Of a DNA stretch of 64,000 nucleotides, positions 8,353 to 17,619 are shown one piece after another. The notes under the pieces were generated by a model. That model worked only from the letters and a program-made list of their open reading frames with translations. It was not told the DNA's origin and ran no database searches. The position numbers and the translations under genes were made by a program. The DNA is from a bacterium. GTDB taxonomy: Bacteria > UBA8248. Location: positions 1 through 64,000 of the forward strand of contig JAJDYR010000020.1 in assembly GCA_022825065.1 (NCBI GenBank), read 5' to 3'. Position 1 is the first letter of the stretch. Each line of letters opens with the position of its first letter.

Positions 8353-9123
8353 CTATCCTCTGGGCGCGTCATCCCCGCCCGGCTGCCTGTCCACGAAGGG
8401 CTTGAGCAGGTCGAGCGGCAAGGGGAAGACGATGGTCGAGTTGTTCTCGGTGGCGACTTCCGAAAGGGTCTGCAGGAAGCGGAGCTGGAGCGCGCCCGGG
8501 GCCGTGGCGATGGTGGCGGCGGCCTCGGAGAGCCGCTCGCTCGCCTGGTATTCGCCCTCGGCGTGGATGACCTTGGCGCGGCGCTCGCGCTCGGCCTCGG
8601 CCTGGCGGGCGATGGCGCGCTGCATCTCGCCGGGAAGGTCCACGTGCTTGAGCTCCACGTTGGTGACCTTGATGCCCCAGGGATCGGTGGCGTGGTCGAG
8701 GAGCTCCTGGAGCTGGGTGTTGATCTTCTCGCGCTCCGAGAGCAGATCGTCGAGCTCCATCTGGCCCAAGACGCTGCGGAGCGTCGTCTGGCTCAGCTGG
8801 CCCGTGGCGTAGAGGAAATCCTCCACCTCGATGACGGCGCGCTCGGGCGTCAGCACGCGGAAGTAGACCACGGCGTTCACCTTCACCGACACGTTGTCCT
8901 TCGTGACGATATCCTGCGGGGGCACGTCCATCGTCACCAGCCGCAGGCCCACGCGGGTCATGCGGTCGATCACCGGGAGCACGATGATGAGGCCGGGCCC
9001 TTTCGTGGAATGGAAACGCCCCAGCCGGAAGATGACGCCGCGCTCGTATTCGTTCAGCACGCGGATGGCGCTCGCCAGGAACAGCAAGATGATGATGGCG
9101 GCGATGATCAAACTCCAATTCAT
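8353..9123 (-). CDS. Slipin: SPFH/band 7 membrane protein
   Basis: This 256-residue stomatin-like protein sits in the inner membrane through one N-terminal helix (about residues 4-20) and forms oligomeric microdomain scaffolds. The [14 protein letters not shown] start of the band 7 domain, the [14 protein letters not shown] segment, the ISV-type VNAVVYFRV strand, and the [21 protein letters not shown] coiled region are all typical. It begins directly after the stop of the NfeD gene with no gap, the classic nfeD-slipin operon: the NfeD protease cleaves the slipin C-terminus in archaeal homologues. The hydrophobic C-terminal [12 protein letters not shown], the known cleavage region in such proteins, is present. 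Confidence 0.92.
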   Translation of the reverse strand: MNWSLIIAAIIILLFLASAIRVLNEYERGVIFRLGRFHSTKGPGLIIVLPVIDRMTRVGLRLVTMDVPPQDIVTKDNVSVKVNAVVYFRVLTPERAVIEVEDFLYATGQLSQTTLRSVLGQMELDDLLSEREKINTQLQELLDHATDPWGIKVTNVELKHVDLPGEMQRAIARQAEAERERRAKVIHAEGEYQASERLSEAAATIATAPGALQLRFLQTLSEVATENNSTIVFPLPLDLLKPFVDRQPGGDDAPRG

Positions 9124-10452
9124 TTATCCACCCTCCTTCTCGACGCGGAGCCTGAGGCCCTCCACAGAGACCACGCGGACTTTGTCGCCGACTTCCAAAG
9201 GTTCGCCTGAGTCCGCCATCCATATCTCGCCGTGCACCCGAACCTGGGCCGGCGACCCCTCTCCGGACAACGCGCTCACGACGCCGGACTGGTCGAGCAT
9301 CCCCTCCGAACCCGAAACCGGCCGCACCCGCTGGGCGCGAAAGCCCATCCCCACGAGCCAGACGAAGAAAAAGGCCGTTCCGGCGACAGCAGGCAGAATC
9401 ACCTTCAGGCTGATTTGCAGGTAGGGGTCCGGCGAGTCGATGAGCATGACCGAACCGAGCGTCATGGCGATGATTCCGCCGATGGTCAGACCCCCGTAGC
9501 TGACCACCTGGATCTCCAGGAGAAACATGATGACGGCAAGTCCCATCAAGAGAAGCCCCACGTAGTTCACCGGCAGGACCTTGAGGGCGTAGAGCGCAAG
9601 CAGCAGGCTGATGGCCCCCACCACGCCGGGCAGTATGGAGCCGGGATTCGAGAGCTCGAAGAACAGGCCGTACATCCCCAGGAGCATCAGGATGTAGGCG
9701 ATGTTGGGGTCGCTCAAAAGGGTGAGCACTTTCTGGCGCCAGCTTCGCTCGAGCACGATTTGCGCGGCGCCCCTGGTCGACAGGGTCACGGTGTCGCCGC
9801 TGGCGAGTTTTATCTTTTTCCCGTCAACCGCCAGCAGAAGGGAGCGCACGTCCGCCGCCACCAGGTCGATGACTTTTTGCTTCAGGGCTTCGGCCTCATC
9901 CACGGATATCGCCTCGCGGACCGCGCTCTCCGCCCATTCGATGTTGCGCCCGGTGCGCGAGGCCACCGCCCGCGCGAAGGCGGCCACGTCGTTCATCGCC
10001 TTTTTGCGCATATCGCCCTGAATCTGCTTCCCCCCGCCCGATACGGGCGAAGCCGCTCCGATGTTCGTTCCCGGCGCCATGGCGGCGATGTGGGCCGACA
10101 TGGTGATGAACGTGCCGGCGGAGGCGGCCCGCGCCCCTCCCGGAGCGACGTATACCGCCACGGGAACGCCCGCGCCGAAAATCGCCTTCACGATGTCGCG
10201 CGTGCTGGTGACCAGACCGCCGGGGGTATCGAGGCGAATGACGAGAAGCTGCGCCCCCCTCCTGGCGGCCTCCTCGATGCCGAACGCGATGTATTCCGAA
10301 GTGCCGGGCGATATGGCGTCCGCCACGTCCAGCACGACGACGGGAGGCGTCTTCTGCGCGGCGGTGGCATGGTAGAGCGTCAACATCGCTCCGGCCGCCA
10401 CCAGAGTGAGCAGAACCGCCAAATGAATTCGTTTGTAAAGCTTCCTTCGCAT
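9124..10452 (-). CDS. NfeD-family membrane serine protease (long form)
   Basis: This 442-residue protein has a signal or anchor segment (about 8-28), a ClpP-fold protease domain (about 35-225), four to five membrane helices (about 235-365) and a C-terminal OB-fold NfeD domain (about 375-440). The Ser-Lys dyad is visible: nucleophilic Ser in ARAASAGTF and Lys in MRKKAMNDV. It likely cleaves the slipin encoded immediately downstream and acts in membrane quality control. Start chosen at ATG 10450-10452 (MRRKLYKRI) with a GAGG site eight bases upstream; an ATG at 10488 would add 12 residues. Confidence 0.9.
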   Translation of the reverse strand: MRRKLYKRIHLAVLLTLVAAGAMLTLYHATAAQKTPPVVVLDVADAISPGTSEYIAFGIEEAARRGAQLLVIRLDTPGGLVTSTRDIVKAIFGAGVPVAVYVAPGGARAASAGTFITMSAHIAAMAPGTNIGAASPVSGGGKQIQGDMRKKAMNDVAAFARAVASRTGRNIEWAESAVREAISVDEAEALKQKVIDLVAADVRSLLLAVDGKKIKLASGDTVTLSTRGAAQIVLERSWRQKVLTLLSDPNIAYILMLLGMYGLFFELSNPGSILPGVVGAISLLLALYALKVLPVNYVGLLLMGLAVIMFLLEIQVVSYGGLTIGGIIAMTLGSVMLIDSPDPYLQISLKVILPAVAGTAFFFVWLVGMGFRAQRVRPVSGSEGMLDQSGVVSALSGEGSPAQVRVHGEIWMADSGEPLEVGDKVRVVSVEGLRLRVEKEGG

Positions 10453-10533
10453 CCCATACCTCAAAAGCGGCTGGAACATTGGGCGCATCTTAACACAAAG
10501 TGGTGCGTTGGTATCGCCCCCTGCACCAGGCCG

Positions 10534-11871
10534 TTATTCACCCAACTCGAGCAACACCTCGTCCACGATGCCCACGGCCGTATCGACCTGGGCCTCGTCG
10601 ATAATCAGCGGCGGCAAAAACGCCAGGACGTTCCCGTGGTGTCCTCCCGGATAGATGAGAAGGCCCTTTTTCAGGGCCATGTCACTCGCCTTCTTGGCGA
10701 CGCTCAAGGGTTCGCGCGTCGCCCGGTCGGAAACCAACTCGGCCGCCACCATCAGCCCGCGCCCGCGAACCTCCCCGACGATGGAATGGCGCTCGGAGAG
10801 CTCCTCCAGCCTTCTCAGGAAATAAGAACCCGTCTCAAGGGAGCGCTCGGCGAGGTTCTCCTCCTCGTAGACCTCGATGGAAGCAAGGCCCGCGGCGCAC
10901 GCCATGACGTTTCCGGCATAGGTGCTGCTCTCGGTCCCTGGATTCGAAGCGTCCGCGATTTCTTTTTTCGCAACGCAGGCGGCGAGGGGCAATCCGCCCG
11001 AAATCGATTTTCCCATCACGACCAGATCGGGCTCGACCTCTTCATGCTGGTAGGCGAACATCTTCCCCGTGCGGCAAAACCCGCTCATCACCTCATCGAT
11101 GATGAGCAATACTCCGTGACGGTCGCAAGCCTCACGAAGCGCCTTCAAGAACCCGATGGGGGCCGGAATCATGCCGCCGTTTCCCTGAACCGGCTCGATG
11201 ATGACGGCCGCCACCTCACCCCAGCCGCTCACGGGATTATCGAGGAATTCATTGATGTAGCGAATCGTCCCCTCCGCGCATTTTTCCGGGCCGTCGCCGA
11301 AAGGGTTCCGGTAGGGGTATGGATATGGAACGTGGTGTATCCCCGGAACGAGCGTCCCCAGCCCTTCGCGCTGGTTTTTCCTGCCCATCAGGGCCACGGC
11401 CCCCAGGGTTCTGCCGTGGAATGCGCCCGTGAAGGCGACGATCTCATCGCGCCCCGTCGCCCGGCGGGCCATCTTGAGAGCGATTTCGGCCGCTTCGCTG
11501 CCCGAGGAGCCGAGGATCATGCTCTTGGGCGTCGCGCCCGAATGCAGGGAGAGAACTTTATCCAGAAATTCGTTCCGCACCTTCGAACCAAGCGACATGG
11601 CCTGATGGACCTGCTCCGCTTGTCTTTGCATCGCCGAGACGACTTTGGGATGGCAATGACCCGCATTGAGCGATCCGAAACCGGCGACGAAATCCAGAAA
11701 CAAATTGCCGTCAACGTCTTCGATCACCGCCCCCTGCGCACGCTCGACAACGACGGTTTCGGGGCTCATACCGAAGCTGAGGGCGGCGCGGCTCTCCGCT
11801 TTCCTGAGACGTTCAAGTTCCTTGCGGGTTTCGGGTCCGGGATGGGGAACAACAAATTTCGGCGCTTCCAA
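10534..11871 (-). CDS. Class III aminotransferase (PLP)
   Basis: This 445-residue enzyme moves an amino group from an omega-amino substrate (such as 4-aminobutyrate or acetylornithine) to a keto acid. Fold-type I marks are clear: GSSGSEAAEIALK for the phosphate cup, AFHGRTLGA for ring stacking, IIDEVMSGFCRTG with the cofactor-nitrogen Asp, and the Schiff-base Lys in VMGKSISGGLP. An ETSTYAGN-like block (ESSTYAGN) is also present. The family is close to GabT/ArgD but the substrate cannot be fixed. No operon partner is on its strand; the MFS gene is divergent, 160 bases away. Confidence 0.9.
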   Translation of the reverse strand: MEAPKFVVPHPGPETRKELERLRKAESRAALSFGMSPETVVVERAQGAVIEDVDGNLFLDFVAGFGSLNAGHCHPKVVSAMQRQAEQVHQAMSLGSKVRNEFLDKVLSLHSGATPKSMILGSSGSEAAEIALKMARRATGRDEIVAFTGAFHGRTLGAVALMGRKNQREGLGTLVPGIHHVPYPYPYRNPFGDGPEKCAEGTIRYINEFLDNPVSGWGEVAAVIIEPVQGNGGMIPAPIGFLKALREACDRHGVLLIIDEVMSGFCRTGKMFAYQHEEVEPDLVVMGKSISGGLPLAACVAKKEIADASNPGTESSTYAGNVMACAAGLASIEVYEEENLAERSLETGSYFLRRLEELSERHSIVGEVRGRGLMVAAELVSDRATREPLSVAKKASDMALKKGLLIYPGGHHGNVLAFLPPLIIDEAQVDTAVGIVDEVLLELGE

Positions 11872-12031
11872 AGCAAACCCTCCTCGTTATTCACCAATAT
11901 CTCTACCATATTCTGAAAGGCATTGGGAACGGTTCAAAAAATGCGCTCGTAACGCGTGTCTTTCAACTTTGATTGTTATAAGATGCAGCCCAAATGAAAA
12001 CCACTCACACCGAAGAAATATAGAGGCGCCC

Positions 12032-13285
12032 GTGAGCACAAACGCTTCCCCGAAGAAAACATATTACGGCTGGTACATCCTGGCCGGTTGCTTCTTCATG
12101 ATGTTTTTGGGTCTGGCGACCAGAAATTCATTCGGTCTTTTCTTGAAACCGATGATTGCGGATTTCAACATCAGCCGGGCTTCTTTGTCTCTTCCCTTTT
12201 CTCTTTGCCTGATTCTCTACGGCGCGTCACAACCATTGGGCGGGCTTATGATGCGCCGCTGGGACCCCAAAACAGTCATCATCTGGGGGTCGGCATTAAC
12301 GACCATCGCCATGCTGGGAATCTACTTTGTCGACTCCCTGTGGGGCGTCTATCTGTTTTTCGGCATTTTGCTGGGAATGGGAGGAATCGGCAACAGCGTG
12401 ACCGCCTTCACCCCCCTGGTGTCGAACTGGTTCCCGGACAGGCGGGGTCTGGGCATGTCCATCATCAGCGCAGGCTCGAGCATGGGCCAGCTCATACTGC
12501 TTCCCGTCTTCGCGTATATGATCGGCTTTCTGGACTGGAGGATGACCTCGTTCGTCATCGGCGTCATTTTCGTGTTCACCCTGATGCCCATATCGATCTT
12601 CCTCATCAAAAACTCCCCCACGTCCAGGGACGTCCCCCCGAGCGCGCCCACGTCCGGCAACGGCGTCAAGATGGTCGTCCCCTACGATGTGCACTGGGTG
12701 CAGTGCCTTCCCAAGATGCCGTTCGTCCTCCTGCTCACGAGCTTTTTCACCTGCGGCTTCACCGTAACGGTCGTCTCCGTGCACTGGGTGCCGTTCGCGA
12801 CGGACGTCGGATTCTCCGCAGCCGTCGCGGCCACGTCCTTCGCCCTGGGCGGCGGGCTGAACACCGTGGGCGTTCTGGCCGTCGGTCCCCTGTCGGACAA
12901 AATCGGCCGGAAAATCCCCTTGAGCCTGATCTACGCCTTCCGGGGGCTCGGGTTCATCCTTTTTATCTTCTTCAAGAACGATTTCACCGTATGGGCCACG
13001 CCGATGATGATCGGCCTCTCCTGGATCGCGACCGTCCCGCTCACCTCGGCGTTGACGGGGGATTTCTTCGGCTCCAGGAACGTGGCGATTCTCTTCGGGC
13101 TCATCACGTTCAGCCACCAGCTCGGCTCGGGCCTGAGCGCCTGGTTGAGCGGATACATCTATGACGTGACGGGCAGCTACAACCTCGCATTCGCACTGGC
13201 GGCCTACCTTTGTTTCCAGGCGGCCGTGCTCGTCTCTTTCATCAACGAAAGAGAGGTCCGCGTCCCGCAAGTGGCCACGACGTAG
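12032..13285 (+). CDS. MFS transporter, monocarboxylate/oxalate-formate-like
   Basis: This 417-residue carrier has about 12 membrane helices and belongs to the major facilitator superfamily. An N-terminal YYGWYILAGCFFMMFLGLA helix, the LMMRRWDPK loop between helices 2 and 3, and GPLSDKIGRKIPL (the D-x-x-G-R-K motif between helices 8 and 9) are visible. The NSFGLFLKPM segment and long central loop resemble the monocarboxylate/OFA group. Start: GTG 12032 with a GAGG site five bases upstream; the longer open frame from 11666 is antisense to the aminotransferase. It is followed 132 bases later by threonine synthase, so it could carry an organic or amino acid used by the same pathway. Confidence 0.88.
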   Translation: MSTNASPKKTYYGWYILAGCFFMMFLGLATRNSFGLFLKPMIADFNISRASLSLPFSLCLILYGASQPLGGLMMRRWDPKTVIIWGSALTTIAMLGIYFVDSLWGVYLFFGILLGMGGIGNSVTAFTPLVSNWFPDRRGLGMSIISAGSSMGQLILLPVFAYMIGFLDWRMTSFVIGVIFVFTLMPISIFLIKNSPTSRDVPPSAPTSGNGVKMVVPYDVHWVQCLPKMPFVLLLTSFFTCGFTVTVVSVHWVPFATDVGFSAAVAATSFALGGGLNTVGVLAVGPLSDKIGRKIPLSLIYAFRGLGFILFIFFKNDFTVWATPMMIGLSWIATVPLTSALTGDFFGSRNVAILFGLITFSHQLGSGLSAWLSGYIYDVTGSYNLAFALAAYLCFQAAVLVSFINEREVRVPQVATT

Positions 13286-13417
13286 CACGGAATGAATGGA
13301 GTCCGAAAACCCCACACCGTGAAATGAACGTGCGAATTTGCCACCAGGGGAAGCCTTTGCAATAATTCTTGCTCTTTCGGGCGAGGCCGGGCTTCGCCGT
13401 TTACTTTTGGTGAAGAG

Positions 13418-14761
13418 ATGGACTGCAACTGCTGGTTCCAATGCATAAACCCTGAATGCGAGGCGACATACTCCATTTTCGACTCCATTTATCGGTGCCG
13501 CGAATGTGAGAGCCTCCTCGACGTCACCCACGATCTGGAAACCCTTCGCATGCGAAGCGCGTCGGAGTGGCGTCATTTATTCGACGATCGCTACCAGCGC
13601 AACATATGGCCATACGGCAGCGGTGTGTGGGGCAAGAAAGAGTGGGTCTGCCCGCTCATAGACGATGAAAACATCATCTCTTTCTACGAGGGGGGTACGA
13701 ACCTTTTCTGGGCGAACCGTCTGGGACGCGAACTCGGAATCGGCGAGTTGTGGATCAAGCAATGCGGAAACAGCCATACCGGCTCTTTCAAGGACCTCGG
13801 TATGACGGTCCTCGTATCCGCCGCGCAGCAGATGATAGCCGACGGGAAAAAACTTCGCGCCGTCGCCTGCGCATCGACGGGCGATACCTCCGCCGCATTG
13901 GCCGCGTACGCCGCGGCGGCCGATATCCCCGCCATCGTTTTTCTGCCGCGAGAAAAGGTTTCGGTGGCGCAGCTCATTCAACCCATCACGAACGGCGCCG
14001 TGGTGCTCGCCATCGATACGGATTTCGATGGTTGCATGCGGATCGTGAAACAAGTGTGCGAGGAGCAGGGAATATACCTCGCCAACAGTATGAATTCGCT
14101 TCGGATCGAGGGACAGAAAACCATCAGCATAGAACTCGTTCAGCAGTTCGACTGGGAGGTTCCCGACCTCATCATCATTCCAGGCGGAAACCTGGGAAAC
14201 GTGAGCGCGCTGGGCAAGGGTTTCATGCAGATGCGAGATTTGGGTCTTATCGACAAACTGCCCCGCATCGTTTGCGCCCAGACGGAAAAGGCCAATCCCC
14301 TGTACAGAAGTTTCATGACCGGGTTCCGGGAATTCCAACCCATAGAGGCCGAACCAACGCTGGCGACGGCCATCCAAATCGGGAATCCGGTGAGTATCGA
14401 AAGAGCCATCAGTACCCTGAAAGCATTCGAGGGTTCCGTGGAGCAGGCAAGCGAAGAGGAATTGGCGAACGCCGCCGCCCGCGCGGACAGAACCGGAATG
14501 TACAACTGCCCACAGACCGGCGTGGCCTTGGCTGCTCTCGAAAAAATCATTGCGCGGGGAGAAATCAACCCTCAAGACCGGGTGGTGGTCATCTCTACGG
14601 CTCATGGGCTGAAGTTCACCGAATTCAAGGTCAATTATCACCAAAAAGCAATTCCGGGCGTTGACAGCCGATTCGCCAACACTCCCATCGAACTTCCTGA
14701 AGACATCAACATGGTTCAAGATGCCATTGAGAAGAAACTCGGCGCATTGTCCGTAAGCTAG
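13418..14761 (+). CDS. thrC: Threonine synthase-like PLP enzyme
   Basis: This 447-residue fold-type II PLP enzyme converts O-phosphohomoserine to threonine or performs a related beta/gamma replacement. The PLP lysine lies in [12 protein letters not shown] (about residues 117-128), [17 protein letters not shown] binds the phosphate, and PGGNLGN follows. The N-terminus is a zinc-ribbon-like segment with C-x4-C and C-x2-C pairs (residues 5-31), as in bacterial class II-type threonine synthases. The next gene encodes a Cys/Met-metabolism PLP enzyme that also uses activated homoserine, so the two may share a precursor. The start ATG has only a weak GGTGAAGAG upstream. Confidence 0.88.
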   Translation: MDCNCWFQCINPECEATYSIFDSIYRCRECESLLDVTHDLETLRMRSASEWRHLFDDRYQRNIWPYGSGVWGKKEWVCPLIDDENIISFYEGGTNLFWANRLGRELGIGELWIKQCGNSHTGSFKDLGMTVLVSAAQQMIADGKKLRAVACASTGDTSAALAAYAAAADIPAIVFLPREKVSVAQLIQPITNGAVVLAIDTDFDGCMRIVKQVCEEQGIYLANSMNSLRIEGQKTISIELVQQFDWEVPDLIIIPGGNLGNVSALGKGFMQMRDLGLIDKLPRIVCAQTEKANPLYRSFMTGFREFQPIEAEPTLATAIQIGNPVSIERAISTLKAFEGSVEQASEEELANAAARADRTGMYNCPQTGVALAALEKIIARGEINPQDRVVVISTAHGLKFTEFKVNYHQKAIPGVDSRFANTPIELPEDINMVQDAIEKKLGALSVS

Positions 14762-14794
14762 CGTCCGTTCGGTTTTCATTGTTTCGTTCTGCCG

Positions 14795-15970
14795 ATGAAA
14801 CAGGAGTTGAGTTCATTGTCGAAAAACATGAGAAGAGACGAGCGAAAACAGGCGAAAAAGTCGCTCGCGCCGCCTATCTTCCAGACTGCGACGTTCACCT
14901 TCGACAACTCGGACGATCTGGAAGCTTTCCACAGCAGCGAGACGGACGCGTTTTTCTATACGCGATACGGAAACCCGACGAACGAAGCCGCCGAACGCAG
15001 GCTGGCCCTCATGGAGGGCGCGGAAGCCTCTCTACTCTACGCCAGCGGCATGGCGGCCGTCTCCTCGGTATTTCTCTCGCTCCTGGCGCCAAATGCGCGA
15101 ATCGTCATCCCTCAGGAGAGCTACAGACATACGAGGGACATCGCAGAGGGTCTCCTCAAACGCTACGGGGTGTGCGTCGATATTCTGGCTGAGAATACGG
15201 CGGAATCCCTGGAAACCCTGACGGACGGGACGGTACGCGTGTTGTTCGCGGAAATTCCCTCCAACCCCACGCTCCGCATACCGGATATCGATAGAATGGC
15301 CGAATGGGCCAGGCAAAGAAGAGCCAGGTTTATCGTTGATTCGACTATCGCAACTCCCGCTCTGTTTCGCCCGCTGGAGCACGGGGCCGATTTGGCGCTT
15401 CAAAGCGCAACGAAATACATCGGCGGGCACAACGACGTCGTGGCGGGCGCGGTTTCAGGGAGCTCGAACATCATCGACGCCCTGCGCGAACAACAAGCAC
15501 TACTGGGTTCGATTCTCGGGCCTCAAGATGCGTTCCTCGTGGAGCGGGGACTCAAAACGCTCGAATTGCGCGTTCAGCGCATCAGCGCCACGGCTCTCAA
15601 GCTGGCCGAATTTCTCGAGGGCCACCCCAAGGTCTCCCGGGTTCACTACCCCGGTCTCGAGTCTCATTCGGATCATCAGCGAGCCGTCCAGTATATGTCC
15701 GCGTTCGGCGGGATCGTCAGCTTTGAGCTTGATGGCAACGACGGAATAGCCGACGAGTTGGTGAACGCTCTTCAAATTCCTGTGCTCGCCCCCGGCTTCG
15801 GCGGCACGGAGAGCCAACTGGAGCATCACGTAAAAATGGCGTATGCGGACATCGGGATAGAAGGCGCCGAGAACCGGGGCATTTCCGCAGGGTTGATTCG
15901 ATATTCCGTGGGACTCGAAGATTTTGAGGTTTTACGAGATGACCTCAGCGAGGGACTCAAAAAACTATAG
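14795..15970 (+). CDS. Cys/Met metabolism PLP enzyme (cystathionine gamma-synthase-like)
   Basis: This 391-residue fold-type I enzyme belongs to the cystathionine gamma-synthase/gamma-lyase family and would join activated homoserine to cysteine or sulfide, or split cystathionine or methionine. The YTRYGNPTNEAAE block, ASGMAAVSSV, and the lysine in LQSATKYIGGHNDVVAGA are diagnostic. The segment GFGGTESQLEHH corresponds to the usual SLGGxESL. It lies 33 bases after threonine synthase on the same strand, so they likely share a transcript. Synthase versus lyase cannot be told from motifs. An in-frame TTG at 14816 is an alternative start. Confidence 0.85.
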   Translation: MKQELSSLSKNMRRDERKQAKKSLAPPIFQTATFTFDNSDDLEAFHSSETDAFFYTRYGNPTNEAAERRLALMEGAEASLLYASGMAAVSSVFLSLLAPNARIVIPQESYRHTRDIAEGLLKRYGVCVDILAENTAESLETLTDGTVRVLFAEIPSNPTLRIPDIDRMAEWARQRRARFIVDSTIATPALFRPLEHGADLALQSATKYIGGHNDVVAGAVSGSSNIIDALREQQALLGSILGPQDAFLVERGLKTLELRVQRISATALKLAEFLEGHPKVSRVHYPGLESHSDHQRAVQYMSAFGGIVSFELDGNDGIADELVNALQIPVLAPGFGGTESQLEHHVKMAYADIGIEGAENRGISAGLIRYSVGLEDFEVLRDDLSEGLKKL

Positions 15971-15972
15971 CA

Positions 15973-16602
15973 TCAACTTTTGCCGCCTTTGTGGTTCGGG
16001 GCCTGTTCCGTGAGCCAGCGTGTGCGCACCCACATTCTCTTTCCTTCCCAGCGACCAGATTTCACCTCCACCCGGGTAAAACCACGCTGATCGCCGGAAA
16101 TAACAGATACACGCGTTCCAGGCTTGAGCTGGAAGGGGTATCGAGAGCCGCGCGGCTTGTCATAGCCTCCCGCATAACTCAAAGACAGACCCCGGTATGT
16201 ACGGCGGATATATCTGGTGCCCGCGCGCATTCCGCTTTGATTGGCAGCCTTCGCCGTGGATTCTTTCTTGTGTTCCGGCTTTGGAGAAACCATCGCCTGA
16301 GCGGGCTTCGCTTTTAATCCTTTCACCGCTTTCTCGACATTCGAAACCGTATCACGAAGCTGCAGTTTGAACTCGTTCAACGACTTGCCGTGATTCGCCA
16401 AAATTTGTGTGTGCGCAAGAAGCTGGCTGCGGATCGCACTGACTTCCTTTTGGCTTTGCTCCTTATCCTCCTGGTAATCCGTTTGCATCACCACGAAGCT
16501 GCAACCAGAAAACACAGCCATCAGACCGCAAGCAAACACCATGCGTAATTTGAGATGCCTCTCGCCCAGTGATTTGATCGCTCGACCAAGCTTCCGATTC
16601 AT
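15973..16602 (-). CDS. SH3-domain lipoprotein with coiled coil
   Basis: This 209-residue protein appears to be a lipoprotein: a hydrophobic MVFACGLMAVF run is followed by a lipobox-like FSGC with Cys34. Residues 40-105 form a coiled coil (DKEQSQKEVSAIRSQLLAH...). A basic linker leads to a C-terminal SH3-like domain (about 135-205: LKPGTRVSVISGDQRGFTRVEV, then WVRTRWL). It probably binds peptidoglycan or another envelope component. The start ATG (16600-16602) shares an ATGA overlap with the stop of the upstream kinase-like gene, so the two are cotranslated; ATG 16614 is an alternative. Confidence 0.7.
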   Translation of the reverse strand: MNRKLGRAIKSLGERHLKLRMVFACGLMAVFSGCSFVVMQTDYQEDKEQSQKEVSAIRSQLLAHTQILANHGKSLNEFKLQLRDTVSNVEKAVKGLKAKPAQAMVSPKPEHKKESTAKAANQSGMRAGTRYIRRTYRGLSLSYAGGYDKPRGSRYPFQLKPGTRVSVISGDQRGFTRVEVKSGRWEGKRMWVRTRWLTEQAPNHKGGKS

Positions 16603-17432
16603 ACCGGATACCATCCCTCGATAGGTGGCATCACGACCAGTTCGCTGTTCAACTCGACAACTCCAGTATATTCTCTGGCAATTGATTCAGCCAATTCTTT
16701 TTCTTCATCGCTATTGACACGCCCATGCAGGAACAGCTGCCCTGGTTCGAGACACTCTACGACAATGCCACTCGCATCGATTCGCTCATCCGTCATGATC
16801 ATCGCTTTGATTTTCTGCGCAAAAGCCAGATTCTGGAGCTTTTGAGATTCTGATGGCTCAGATTGTGAAAACTTTCCGCTTTGCAATATGTTCACCAGTA
16901 AACTTACAGACATGTCTTCATTGTACAACCCGGTATTCAATGTGATATCAAAGTGACTCGGTTCTCCCCATCGGACATCAAAGAAATGCCGCGTATACGC
17001 CATTCTTTCATCATCGTTATGGCGGATGAACTGCTCCGCCATTGATGGCGTAATCCCCTCGTTCTTCACCAGTGTTCGTTGGCGATAATCCCGGGGCGCC
17101 ACGATGCGCGCCCGAAATACCCCCTCGATACCCTCCAGGAGTATATGAGAGCCACGGCCCAATATGACGAAATTATTTTTCAAAGCCGATTCATATACGA
17201 TGGCGCGCATGATATCGAGATATACGAGTTGCCTGTCCCGGAAAAAACGATCTATCAAACCGGGCTTCCTCTCATCCACCTGCTCGAGTTCGTCTCGAAC
17301 ATAACCGTACGATTGTGCGGCATCCGCAAATCCATCATTATCCAAAAGGGTCCATCCCAATTCTGCAGCAACTTTCTTCCCAATAGCATCACCACCGCTA
17401 CCAAGCTCTCTTGAGATTGTCAGAATACCCAT
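16599..17432 (-). CDS. Cytidylate-kinase-like P-loop protein with C-terminal BON-like domain
   Basis: This 277-residue protein starts with a CMP-kinase-like domain: ISRELGSGGDAIGKKVAAELG carries a P-loop (GSGGDAIG), followed by WTLLDND, and VILGRGSHILL and RIVAPRDYRQR later in the fold. This group (cytidylate kinase-like family) is distinct from housekeeping Cmk and its substrate is unknown. Residues about 210-275 (IMTDERIDASGIVVECL...LFLHGRVNSDEEKELAESIA...VVELNSELVVMP) look like a BON domain, normally a phospholipid-binding envelope module, which is odd on a cytoplasmic nucleotide kinase. It precedes the SH3 lipoprotein with an ATGA overlap. Confidence 0.75.
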   Translation of the reverse strand: MGILTISRELGSGGDAIGKKVAAELGWTLLDNDGFADAAQSYGYVRDELEQVDERKPGLIDRFFRDRQLVYLDIMRAIVYESALKNNFVILGRGSHILLEGIEGVFRARIVAPRDYRQRTLVKNEGITPSMAEQFIRHNDDERMAYTRHFFDVRWGEPSHFDITLNTGLYNEDMSVSLLVNILQSGKFSQSEPSESQKLQNLAFAQKIKAMIMTDERIDASGIVVECLEPGQLFLHGRVNSDEEKELAESIAREYTGVVELNSELVVMPPIEGWYPV

Positions 17433-17619
17433 TGCTCAGTCCTCCAAACTAAGAGTGGCGACACTAACGGGGCGGGATGAATCACCCTTCCCCTTCCCTT
17501 CCTGTCATTTACTTGCGCTCATGACACACAACACTTTCATTCACGCCGAAGAAGTGCTCAATTGCTCAAAACCATCAGGGCATGGCAGATACAAACATCC
17601 TTCCGAATGTTTCCGGCAG

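Noticed and set aside
9232-11916. An 894-codon plus-strand open frame
   Set aside because: It lies antisense to NfeD and the class III aminotransferase, both with clear motifs, and has no recognisable domain; it results from GC-rich codon bias.
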